From Pseudocitrobacter faecalis (lineage in GTDB: Bacteria; Pseudomonadota; Gammaproteobacteria; Enterobacterales; Enterobacteriaceae): 64,000 nucleotides of DNA. Positions 35,247 through 43,210 of the stretch are shown one piece after another. The notes below the pieces were generated by a model. It saw nothing but the letters and a program-made list of their open reading frames with translations. It searched no databases and was not told the origin of the DNA. Position 1 is the stretch's first letter; every line of letters starts with the position of its first letter. The DNA is taken from the NCBI GenBank assembly GCA_003315335.1, contig QNRL01000007.1:62001-126000 (forward strand), in the 5' to 3' direction. The translations under genes were made by a program, and so were the position numbers.

Positions 35247-37391
35247 ATGAAAATAATTGCAATCATGAATCACTTTGGTGTTCTGGCAAAAGAAGCACCT
35301 ATCGAAGAACTGCATAAAAAGTTACTGGCAGAACAGTATCGTATTATTTATCCAGAGGATGTGGATGACCTCATGGAGTTGGTTGAAAATAACGCGAAAG
35401 TATGTGGTGTTGTTTTTGACTGGGATACATGGTCAGTGCTCTTACCAAAAAATATCTCAGGATTAAATGAACAGTTGCCAATGTATGCATTTTCAAGTCA
35501 GCGTAAGCAGCTCGAAATAAATGTAGAGGATCTTGGCCTTAACCTTCATTTTTTCGAATATGCTTTTGACGAGGTGGATGAGATTGCCGCACGCATTCAG
35601 CGCGGAACTGACGCCTATTTTGATGCGATTCTTCCACCGTTTACGAAAGCGCTGTTTCGCTATGTAGACGAAGGGAAATACACGTTTTGCACACCGGGCC
35701 ATATGGGCGGAACGGCTTTCCAGCAAAGCCCAGTGGGGAGTCTTTTCTATGACTTTTTTGGCGCAAATACCATGAAGTCAGATATCTCGGTGTCTGTGTC
35801 TGAACTCGGTTCGCTTCTTGACCACTCCGGCCCTCATCGTGAAGCAGAGAATTATATCGCTGAGGCATTTAACGCCGACCGCAGCTACATGGTGACAAAC
35901 GGCACATCGACAGCCAATAAGATTGTGGGCATGTACGCCGCACCTGCGGGAAGCACTATTTTAGTTGACCGTAATTGCCACAAATCGCTGACCCATTTAA
36001 TGATCATGAGCGACGTCACGCCAATCTACTTTCGTCCAACGCGAAACGCGTGGGGAATTTTAGGCGGTATTCCTCGCAGCGAGTTTGCTCGCGAAACGAT
36101 CGAAGCGCGTATAAAACAGACGCCAGGTGCGACCTGGCCCGTTCATGCCGTGATCACCAACTCCACCTATGACGGGCTACTTTATAACACTGACTACATT
36201 AAACAGACGCTGGATGTAAAATCCATTCACTTTGATTCTGCCTGGGTGCCCTATACCAATTTCAGCCCCATCTACAAAGGGTTGTGTGGAATGAGTGGCG
36301 AGCGTGTACCGGGTAAAGTGATATATGAAACGCAGTCTACACATAAATTGTTGGCCGCTTTTTCCCAGGCTTCAATGATTCATATTAAAGGGGAGGTGGA
36401 AGAGGAGACCTTCAACGAAGCGTTTATGATGCATACTTCTACGTCGCCTCACTACGGTATTGTTGCCTCGATTGAAACCTCTGCGGCGATGATGAAAGGA
36501 AATACGGGTAAGCGATTGATGGAAAACTCCATCCTGCGCGCCGTTCGTTTCCGTAAAGAGATTAAAAAGATTAAGTCCGCTTCAAATAGCTGGTTCTTCG
36601 ACGTCTGGCAGCCAGACGATGAACCTCTGGCACCTTGCTGTTGGAATCTTACACCGGAAGCAGAATGGCACGGATTCAAAAATATCGATGATGGGCACAT
36701 GTTCCTTGATCCCATTAAAGTCACTCTGCTCACTCCTGGTATGGATAAACAGGGCAAAATGGAGGAGCAGGGGATTCCGGCATCCATCGTGGCCAGATAT
36801 CTCGATCAGCATGGCATTATTGTCGAGAAAACAGGCCCCTATAACCTCTTATTCCTGTTCAGTATTGGTATCAATAAAACCAAAGCGCTGAGCCTGCTGC
36901 GAGCATTAAATGATTTCAAATGTGCCTACGATCGTAACGAGCTCGTCAAAGAGATGCTGCCCTCGGTCTATGAAAAGCAGCCCACGTTCTATGCCGGTAT
37001 GCGCATTCAGGAGCTGGCAAACGGCATTCATCAACTGATTCGCCAGCACAAGTTGCCAGAGTTAATGTTCCGCGCTTTTGAGAATTTACCCGCGATGGTG
37101 ATGAACCCTCATGCGGCTTTCCAGAAAGAGCTTCATGGCGAGGTAGAGGAGATATACGTCGACGACATGATTGGGCGGGTCAGTGCCAACATGATTCTGC
37201 CGTACCCGCCAGGTGTACCTCTGGTGATGCCCGGAGAGATGCTAACCGAGGAGAATCGCCCTACGCTTGAGTTCATACAAATGCTCTGTGACATTGGTGC
37301 CTGGTATCCTGGGTTTGAAACGGATATCCATGGCGCTTATCGACAAGCCGATGGTCGTTATACGGTTAAAGTGATTAAGAACGTGCGTTAA
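35247..37391 (+). CDS. lysine/ornithine decarboxylase (LdcC/CadA family)
   Basis: A 714-residue PLP enzyme of the fold-I acid-stress decarboxylases, length as CadA/LdcC (about 713-715). It has the N-terminal wing domain, TFCTPGHMGGTAFQQSPVG, VTNGTSTANKIVGMYAAP, FDSAWVPYTNFSPIY, the PLP lysine in ETQSTHKLLAAFSQ and the C-terminal LPYPPGVPLVMPGEML. It is closer to LdcC/CadA than to SpeC/SpeF as I remember them. It consumes protons by making cadaverine. The operon lacks cadC; local regulators are CI-like and Ner-like. A hairpin lies 14 bases after the stop. Confidence 0.88.
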   Translation: MKIIAIMNHFGVLAKEAPIEELHKKLLAEQYRIIYPEDVDDLMELVENNAKVCGVVFDWDTWSVLLPKNISGLNEQLPMYAFSSQRKQLEINVEDLGLNLHFFEYAFDEVDEIAARIQRGTDAYFDAILPPFTKALFRYVDEGKYTFCTPGHMGGTAFQQSPVGSLFYDFFGANTMKSDISVSVSELGSLLDHSGPHREAENYIAEAFNADRSYMVTNGTSTANKIVGMYAAPAGSTILVDRNCHKSLTHLMIMSDVTPIYFRPTRNAWGILGGIPRSEFARETIEARIKQTPGATWPVHAVITNSTYDGLLYNTDYIKQTLDVKSIHFDSAWVPYTNFSPIYKGLCGMSGERVPGKVIYETQSTHKLLAAFSQASMIHIKGEVEEETFNEAFMMHTSTSPHYGIVASIETSAAMMKGNTGKRLMENSILRAVRFRKEIKKIKSASNSWFFDVWQPDDEPLAPCCWNLTPEAEWHGFKNIDDGHMFLDPIKVTLLTPGMDKQGKMEEQGIPASIVARYLDQHGIIVEKTGPYNLLFLFSIGINKTKALSLLRALNDFKCAYDRNELVKEMLPSVYEKQPTFYAGMRIQELANGIHQLIRQHKLPELMFRAFENLPAMVMNPHAAFQKELHGEVEEIYVDDMIGRVSANMILPYPPGVPLVMPGEMLTEENRPTLEFIQMLCDIGAWYPGFETDIHGAYRQADGRYTVKVIKNVR

Positions 37392-37404
37392 GCGCACCTG
37401 ACTC

Positions 37405-37430
37405 TCTGCCCCTTATTGTTAAGGGGCAGA
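37405..37430 (+). terminator. hairpin after the decarboxylase gene
   Basis: A perfect 10-bp stem TCTGCCCCTT/AAGGGGCAGA with a 6-base loop. It lacks a T-run, but position and stability suggest a transcript end. The remaining bases to 37684 show no gene. Confidence 0.55.
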
Positions 37431-37684
37431 CAGAAGCATCATGACACACTTTCTCTTATGCATTTTTTCGTTGAGATAAGAGTTAATTATGACGCGTTCT
37501 TATCGTAACGGTGTTCTGAGGCCATGAACCCATTACAAAATGTTACAAACCCCCTCATAAACCTGCGTAGTTCGCTAAGCTTAGTGTCACGCAGCACAAA
37601 AAATGGTCAACGCCATTGCTGCGGGGGAATGACTCCCTGATTTCACGTAATGCAATATGATGTCTAATCAACTGGAGGTCAGAA

Positions 37685-37861
37685 ATGGCAAATCATCGTG
37701 GTGGTTCAGGTAACTTTGCTGAAGACCGGGACAGAGCATCAGAAGCAGGTCGTAAGGGTGGCCAGCACAGCGGCGGTAATTTCAAAAATGATCCGCAGCG
37801 CGCCTCCGAAGCAGGTAAAAAGGGAGGGAAAAACAGCCATGGTAGCAACCGCAACAGCTAA
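37685..37861 (+). CDS. ymdF: stress-induced KGG-repeat protein YmdF
   Basis: A 58-residue hydrophilic protein with two KGG/GsiB-type repeats (RASEAGRKGGQHSGG and RASEAGKKGGKNSHG). It is nearly identical to E. coli YmdF as I remember it. GGAGG lies 7 bases before the ATG. The YciG/YmdF family is induced in stationary phase. In E. coli it follows wrbA and precedes the rut operon; the rut genes are missing here. A strong terminator follows. Confidence 0.9.
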   Translation: MANHRGGSGNFAEDRDRASEAGRKGGQHSGGNFKNDPQRASEAGKKGGKNSHGSNRNS

Positions 37862-37919
37862 CCTCTCACAGGGCTGAGTTAATCCGTAGCGAGTGTTTAT
37901 GCACTCTGTAACCCCCTCC

Positions 37920-37947
37920 GCCGCCGATGGATCCGGCGGCTTTTTAT
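37920..37947 (+). terminator. intrinsic terminator of ymdF
   Basis: Stem GCCGCC/GGCGGC around a 9-base loop, followed by TTTTTATTT, 60 bases after the ymdF stop. Confidence 0.85.
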
Positions 37948-38019
37948 TTCGCGTCTCCGCCTTGAACTGTGACCTCGCTCACTGCACACTGTAAGGCTGT
38001 TTGATTTCCCGGCGGCATC

Positions 38020-38943
38020 ATGTCTTTTTTCTCACGCTACGCATTCTCTGTTAAGCCTCAGGAAGCTATCCTGATCCTCATCACCATGTTCTGGGGCGGC
38101 ACTTTTCTCGCCGTGCAGTACGCGGTCTCCCTCAGTGGGCCGTTCTTTTTCGTTGGCGTACGCTTTGCGATGGCAGCGGTCGCCGTTGGAGTGCTTTGCG
38201 CGCGCTCACTGCGTGGTTTGACACGTCTTGAATTGAAAGCAGGCATGGTGATTGGTATCGCCATTGCGCTGGGCTACAGCCTGCAAACCTGGGGATTGCA
38301 GTCGATTCCCAGCAGTAAATCCGCTTTTATTACCGCCATGTATGTTCCGCTGGTGCCGCTGTTGCAGTGGCTCTGCCTGGGGAGAATGCCGGGTCTGATG
38401 TCCTGCGTGGGCATCGTGCTGGCTTTTATCGGGCTGATTTTTCTTGCCGGGCCAAATGGCGATTTGCTGGCGCTCGGGCAGGGCGAGCTGATTACGCTTG
38501 CCAGCGCGGTGGCGATTGCTGCTGAAATTATTCTTATCAGCGCCTGGGCAGGGAAAGTCGATGTGCGGCGGGTGACCGTTGTACAACTGGCGACGGCGTC
38601 GATTGTGGCGTTCGCTATGATGGTACCTGCTGGCGAAAGCGTGCCGCCTGTATCCTCTGGATTGCTGATAGTGGCGTTGGGACTGGGGATCTTCAGCGCC
38701 ATTATTCAGGTGACCATGAACTGGGCCCAGCGCAGCGTATCGCCGACGCGCGCGACGGTTATTTATACCGGTGAACCCGTATGGGCGGGGATTTTTGGCC
38801 GACTGGCGGGGGAGCGTTTACCCGCGCTGGCGCTACTCGGTGCCGCCTTTATTGTGGTGGGCGTACTGGTCAGTGAAATGAAATTTAAGCGTAAAAAGAT
38901 ACCGCAATCGGCTACGGAAGCATCACTTAATCATGAGCCGTAA
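38020..38943 (+). CDS. EamA/DMT-family transporter
   Basis: A 307-residue inner-membrane protein with ten hydrophobic segments arranged as two EamA repeats (first MFWGGTFLAVQYAV, second ATVIYTGEPVWAGIFGRLAGERL). DMT transporters export metabolites such as amino acids. It lies 65 bases upstream of rutR in the same direction, where E. coli has the divergent rut operon on the other side. The substrate is unknown. Confidence 0.83.
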   Translation: MSFFSRYAFSVKPQEAILILITMFWGGTFLAVQYAVSLSGPFFFVGVRFAMAAVAVGVLCARSLRGLTRLELKAGMVIGIAIALGYSLQTWGLQSIPSSKSAFITAMYVPLVPLLQWLCLGRMPGLMSCVGIVLAFIGLIFLAGPNGDLLALGQGELITLASAVAIAAEIILISAWAGKVDVRRVTVVQLATASIVAFAMMVPAGESVPPVSSGLLIVALGLGIFSAIIQVTMNWAQRSVSPTRATVIYTGEPVWAGIFGRLAGERLPALALLGAAFIVVGVLVSEMKFKRKKIPQSATEASLNHEP

Positions 38944-39008
38944 GTATCACGCCTGTGTATGCCTCCCGCTTTTGCTATGCTGTGGAGGCTAATTACAGGA
39001 GAGGGCGT

Positions 39009-39647
39009 ATGGCTCAGGACGCAACTAAGAAAAGCGGAAAACGCTCGCAGGCAGTCAGTGCAAAAAAACAAGCCATTCTTTCGGCTGCGCTCGATACTTT
39101 TTCCCAGTTCGGTATTCATGGCACACGCCTGGAGCAGGTGGCGGAGCTTGCCGGCGTGTCAAAAACCAATCTGCTCTACTACTATCCCTCTAAAGAGGCG
39201 CTTTATATCGCCGTGATGCGGCAAATTCTGGCTATCTGGCTGGCGCCCCTTAAAGCATTTCGTGAAGATCTCGCCCCGCTGGTGGCAATCAGAGAGTACA
39301 TCAGGCTGAAGCTGGAAGTCTCACGTGACTACCCGCAGGCGTCGCGACTGTTCTGCCTTGAGATGCTGCAAGGCGCGCCGTTGCTGATGAACGAACTGAC
39401 AGGCGATTTGAAGGCGCTGGTCGAGGCAAAATCCGCGATTATCGCCGCGTGGGTCAATACAGGGAAACTCGCACCAGTCGATCCCCATCACCTCATTTTT
39501 ATGATTTGGGCAACGACCCAGCACTATGCGGATTTTGCCACCCAGGTGGAAGCCGTGACGGGCGCGACATTGCAGGATGAAGCCTTCTTTCAGCGCACGG
39601 TCGACAATGTGCAGCAGATGATTATCGAAGGCATTCGTGTCCGTTAA
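39009..39647 (+). CDS. rutR: TetR-family pyrimidine regulator RutR
   Basis: A 212-residue TetR regulator that matches E. coli RutR throughout as I remember it: HTH TRLEQVAELAGVSKTNLLYYYPSKEALY and ligand domain with LAPVDPHHLIFMIWATTQHYADFA. RutR binds uracil/thymine and controls the rut operon and other genes. Start at 39009, AGGAGAG before it. Neither rutABCDEFG nor putA is adjacent, so here it is an orphan or has other targets. Its stop overlaps the convergent LprI-like gene by 4 bases. Confidence 0.9.
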   Translation: MAQDATKKSGKRSQAVSAKKQAILSAALDTFSQFGIHGTRLEQVAELAGVSKTNLLYYYPSKEALYIAVMRQILAIWLAPLKAFREDLAPLVAIREYIRLKLEVSRDYPQASRLFCLEMLQGAPLLMNELTGDLKALVEAKSAIIAAWVNTGKLAPVDPHHLIFMIWATTQHYADFATQVEAVTGATLQDEAFFQRTVDNVQQMIIEGIRVR

Positions 39648-40045
39648 TTGGCGTTCGCGGGCGGCAGCGGGCAACTCAGGTCTCCCTCCTCGCACTGTAA
39701 CAGGGAAGCGAGAAAGGCTTCCCGCTCGGCGGTTTTATCCGTCAGGCACTGGTTACGCACCATTGGCTGCACGCTACCACCTTCGCTACTGGAACTGAGC
39801 AGTTCGCAATCGGCATCGCGGGAAGCAATCCATGCGTTCTGCGCTTTTCTCAATTGCTCACGCTGCGGTTCCTGTGCCCGCTTTTGTGCTGCCTGATACG
39901 TCTCGTTTAACTTCTTATCCGCCGCCTGATATTGAGCGGCAGTGCATTGATTCAGGTCGCTCTGAGTGCTGGCGTCATTGCATTCATCCGCCAGTGCCAG
40001 GCCGCTTGCCATCAGGGTGATCATCGCCAGTAAGGTACGTTTCAT
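39644..40045 (-). CDS. exported LprI/DUF1311-family protein
   Basis: A 133-residue protein with signal peptide MKRTLLAMITLMASGLALA followed by the DUF1311 pattern: CNDASTQSDLNQCTAAQYQAADKKLNETYQ and LRKAQNAWIASRDADCEL. The Cys pairs would form disulfides in the periplasm. The family includes the mycobacterial lysozyme inhibitor LprI and E. coli YecT; the role here is not known. The interval 40046-40242 upstream holds its promoter and nothing else I can name. Confidence 0.83.
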   Translation of the reverse strand: MKRTLLAMITLMASGLALADECNDASTQSDLNQCTAAQYQAADKKLNETYQAAQKRAQEPQREQLRKAQNAWIASRDADCELLSSSSEGGSVQPMVRNQCLTDKTAEREAFLASLLQCEEGDLSCPLPPANAN

Positions 40046-40242
40046 CTGTTCACTCCCTTAAAAAAGATGTCGATGAATATAGTACGAATCGCTTGCGCTG
40101 CGAAAGGGTTGAGTTGGGAATATCACCTCCTACCAGTGTGCGCTTTTCTGATTTTATACGCCGCCATAGACCGCGTGAGTGAAGATGGTTGATCATCATT
40201 CACCGCTATTTAAAAAGTGTTCAATAACAGGGATGACGGGCG

Positions 40243-41583
40243 ATGTGTGGTGGTGAAAATACCTTTCGGCTGGGGCTTTATACATTGGCCTGGCCGATAT
40301 TTGTCGAGCAGTTGCTGCGATTGCTGATGAACTACGTCAGCGTGTTTATGCTGGGGCACTATTCTGATGAAGCGGTGGCGGCGACCGGTGTCGCCAGTCA
40401 GATTCTGGCTATCTCGGTTATCTTTTACGGCTTTTTGACCGTAGGTGTGCAGATTGTTGTTGCACAGCTTATTGGCGCGAAAAAGTTTCACCGCGTGGAA
40501 TACGTGATAACTAACGGACTGGTGGTGGCCTTCATCATCGGCGTGTTGATGAGTTTTCTCTTTATTTTTCTGGGGGAAGGTTTTTTGCGCGCCCTGGGGC
40601 TGAGCGAACGCCTGGTCAGCGTGGGTGCGCCGTTTATCCAAATTATTGGCGGCAGCTCGGTGATTATTGCGCTTTACTCCTCGGTGCTGCCTATTTTACG
40701 TACCCACGGTTACGTGCGTCAGGCGATGGTGGTGCCCATCACGGTGAGCGTGGTGAACGTAATTCTCAACTATATGTTCCTCTATGGCCCGCTTCATTTT
40801 CTGAACATGGGGGTGACCGGCGTCGGCATTGCCAGTAGCATCGCCAACATTGTGGGCATGGCGCTGAGCGTCTGGCTGCTGAATAAATACATTGGCTATC
40901 GTTTTCGCTGGCAGAAACTGAAACAGTGCTCGCGCAAAATGCTCAGTTCTATCCTGCAATACGGTCTGCCGTCCGCCGGCGAGAACTTATCCTATGCAGG
41001 TTCCCAACTGGTGGTGACGGCCATTATCGCGCTGTTGGGTACCGAAGCGCTGACCACCAAAATTTACGCTTCCAGCATCAGTCAGTTTGTCGCGCTGTTT
41101 GCCATGTCGATAGGCCAGGCCTCGCAAATTATCATTGGCCGGGCGATTGGCGCGCGAGAGCTGGATACCGCTTATCGTCAGGGAATGCGCAGTTGGCGAA
41201 TTGGCTTGTTCATTGCCTTGCTGGTGAGTGCGCTGCTGGCAACGTTCGCAAGGCCTATAATGGCGCTGTTTACGCCAAGCGAAACGATTATTGAAATGGC
41301 GCGGGTGCTGTTTATGTACTCCATTTTGCTGGAGCTTGGGCGTGCCACCAACATCATCGTGATCAGCTCACTCAACTCAACCGGGGATGTGCGTTTTCCG
41401 TTTATCTGCGGAATTATTGTGATGTGGATTGTCAGCCTGCCGTTCTCGTTCGTTCTGGGTATTTCCGCCGGTCTGGGGCTGGTGGGAGTATGGTTGGCGT
41501 ACATTATTGATGAGGGCGTGAGAGCCGCGTTGATGTACCGACGCTGGCAGAGCCGAATCTGGACGACGAAATCGCTGTTTTGA
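40243..41583 (+). CDS. MATE-family efflux transporter
   Basis: A 446-residue membrane protein with 12 hydrophobic segments in two MATE halves. LGLYTLAWPIFVEQLLRLLMNYVSVFMLGHYSDEAVAATGVASQ is the start of the first half, and YGLPSAGENLSYAGSQ opens the second. MATE proteins expel cationic drugs or metabolites using Na+ or H+. The ATG has GGG upstream only weakly, so a start a few codons away is possible. It stands alone; a 12-bp inverted repeat follows. Confidence 0.85.
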   Translation: MCGGENTFRLGLYTLAWPIFVEQLLRLLMNYVSVFMLGHYSDEAVAATGVASQILAISVIFYGFLTVGVQIVVAQLIGAKKFHRVEYVITNGLVVAFIIGVLMSFLFIFLGEGFLRALGLSERLVSVGAPFIQIIGGSSVIIALYSSVLPILRTHGYVRQAMVVPITVSVVNVILNYMFLYGPLHFLNMGVTGVGIASSIANIVGMALSVWLLNKYIGYRFRWQKLKQCSRKMLSSILQYGLPSAGENLSYAGSQLVVTAIIALLGTEALTTKIYASSISQFVALFAMSIGQASQIIIGRAIGARELDTAYRQGMRSWRIGLFIALLVSALLATFARPIMALFTPSETIIEMARVLFMYSILLELGRATNIIVISSLNSTGDVRFPFICGIIVMWIVSLPFSFVLGISAGLGLVGVWLAYIIDEGVRAALMYRRWQSRIWTTKSLF

Positions 41584-41597
41584 TTAGCGGCGAACCG

Positions 41598-41632
41598 GGG
41601 TTAATAATGTTTTAATAAGCCATTATTAACCC
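41598..41632. repeat. perfect 12-bp inverted repeat after the MATE gene
   Basis: GGGTTAATAATG and CATTATTAACCC are separated by 11 bases. There is no T-run; it may be a weak terminator or a protein-binding site before yafL. Confidence 0.55.
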
Positions 41633-41691
41633 TGCTTTGGGCATCGGTTCGGTAAAATCAGCGTCTGTTTTTTACCCGGTTTTTGCCCGTT

Positions 41692-42429
41692 ATGTCTGTG
41701 TACCCCCTCGCGCGCTGTTTGTTTACATGGTGCGTTCTGCTCCCTGCTATGTCGTTTACTGTCGCATCGCACGCTTCCTTCAGCTACGCCGCCCACGAGC
41801 GGATGCAAAACCGTGCGCGGCTGCTAAAACAGTACCAGGTACATTTGAAAAAACAGGCCAGCTATATTGTTGAAGGCAATGCTGAAAGTAGAAGGGCGCT
41901 GCGCCAGCATAACCGCGAGCAGATTAAACTGCATCCTGAATGGTTTCCTGCGCCGCTCAAGGCGAATGACAGACGCTGGCAGGCGCTGGCGGAAAACAAT
42001 CATTTCTTAAGCAGTGACCATCTGCACAATATCACTGAGGTGGCGATTCACCGTCTGGAGCAGCAGCTTGGCAAGCCCTACGTGTGGGGCGGCACGCGGC
42101 CCGATCAAGGCTTCGATTGTAGTGGGTTAGTTTTTTATGCCTACAACAAGATCCTCGAGGCAAAACTCCCGCGCACGGCCAACGAGATGTACCACTATCG
42201 CCGGGCAACCATTGTGGCGAATAACGATCTGCGCCGGGGCGATCTGCTGTTTTTTCATATCCACAGCCGCGAGATTGCCGATCATATGGGCGTGTATCTG
42301 GGCGATGGGCAATTTATCGAGTCGCCGCGTACTGGCGAAACCATTCGGATAAGTCGGTTAGGAGAACCTTTCTGGCAGGATCATTTTTTGGGCGCGCGGC
42401 GGATTTTGACGGAAGAGACGATTTTGTAA
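41692..42429 (+). CDS. yafL: NlpC/P60-family peptidase YafL
   Basis: About 245 residues. An N-terminal hydrophobic segment acts as an export signal, a linker follows, and the NlpC/P60 domain has the catalytic Cys in QGFDCSGLVFYAY and the His in EIADHMGVYLG. It is nearly identical to E. coli YafL from residue 30 on. These enzymes cut cell-wall peptides. I prefer the ATG at 41692 to a TTG three codons earlier. It is next to rayT and the Flag-2 locus, as in K-12. Confidence 0.9.
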   Translation: MSVYPLARCLFTWCVLLPAMSFTVASHASFSYAAHERMQNRARLLKQYQVHLKKQASYIVEGNAESRRALRQHNREQIKLHPEWFPAPLKANDRRWQALAENNHFLSSDHLHNITEVAIHRLEQQLGKPYVWGGTRPDQGFDCSGLVFYAYNKILEAKLPRTANEMYHYRRATIVANNDLRRGDLLFFHIHSREIADHMGVYLGDGQFIESPRTGETIRISRLGEPFWQDHFLGARRILTEETIL

Positions 42430-42430
42430 A

Positions 42431-42508
42431 CGGATAAGGCGTTTACGCCGCATCCGGCGGTGGTGCGCTGGTGCCTGATGCGACGCTGGTGCGTCTTATC
42501 AGGCCTAC
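42431..42508. repeat. REP pair upstream of rayT
   Basis: A CGGATAAGGCG/CGCATCCGGC-type palindrome (42431-42458) and a GCCTGATGCGAC/CTTATCAGGCCTAC partner (42473-42508) form one BIME. This is the same REP flavour as the array at 49609-50200. Confidence 0.88.
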
Positions 42509-42604
42509 GAGTCTGAGAATTTTTTGCTAGCCGCTTTCCCAATATAACACAACCTTATTGTCGACTTTTTCTTTTCTTCTTACCGTTGAGAAAAAGGAGT
42601 CGCT

Positions 42605-43102
42605 ATGTCTGAATATCGTCGTTATTACATCAAGGGGGGAACATGGTTTTTCACGGTAAATTTGCGAAATCGTCGAAGCCAACTTTTGACCACCCAGTAC
42701 CAGATCCTTCGTAACGCCATTGTTAAAGTTAAGCGGGCCAGACCTTTTGAAATTAACGCCTGGGTCGTTTTGCCTGAGCATATGCACTGTATCTGGACAT
42801 TACCCCAAAACGATGATGATTTTTCCTCTCGCTGGCGGGAGATTAAAAAACAGTTCACTCAAGCTTGCGAATTGAAAAATATCTGGCAACCCCGTTTTTG
42901 GGAGCACGCCATCCGTAATACCAAAGATTATCGCCATCATGTTGATTATATTTATATAAATCCTGTAAAACATGGTTGGGTTAATCAAGTGTGTGATTGG
43001 CCATTTTCAACGTTCCATCGCGATGTCGCGAAAGGGTTATATCCTATCGATTGGGCGGGAGACGTAACGGATTTAAGTGCCGGTGAGCGTATTATTTTTT
43101 AA
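42605..43102 (+). CDS. rayT: REP-associated tyrosine transposase RayT (YafM)
   Basis: A 165-residue Y1-type (HUH-like) protein, nearly identical to E. coli RayT. The HMH metal motif is in LPEHMHCIW, and the likely nucleophile tyrosine region is DYRHHVDYIYINPVKHG. RAYTs cut single-stranded REP sequences and are thought to spread them; they do not move like insertion sequences. REPs flank the gene on both sides, the hallmark of this family. Confidence 0.93.
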   Translation: MSEYRRYYIKGGTWFFTVNLRNRRSQLLTTQYQILRNAIVKVKRARPFEINAWVVLPEHMHCIWTLPQNDDDFSSRWREIKKQFTQACELKNIWQPRFWEHAIRNTKDYRHHVDYIYINPVKHGWVNQVCDWPFSTFHRDVAKGLYPIDWAGDVTDLSAGERIIF

Positions 43103-43114
43103 CTGTGCGCTGGT

Positions 43115-43194
<80 letters not shown>

Positions 43195-43210
43195 GGTGGT
43201 GCACCGGGGC

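Noticed and set aside
37685-37861. The glycine/lysine repeat region as a non-coding low-complexity stretch
   Set aside because: The frame is intact, has GGAGG before it, and matches the YmdF KGG family.
42605-43102. rayT as an insertion-sequence transposase
   Set aside because: It has no IS ends, is at the same locus as in E. coli and is flanked by REPs; it is a domesticated RAYT.
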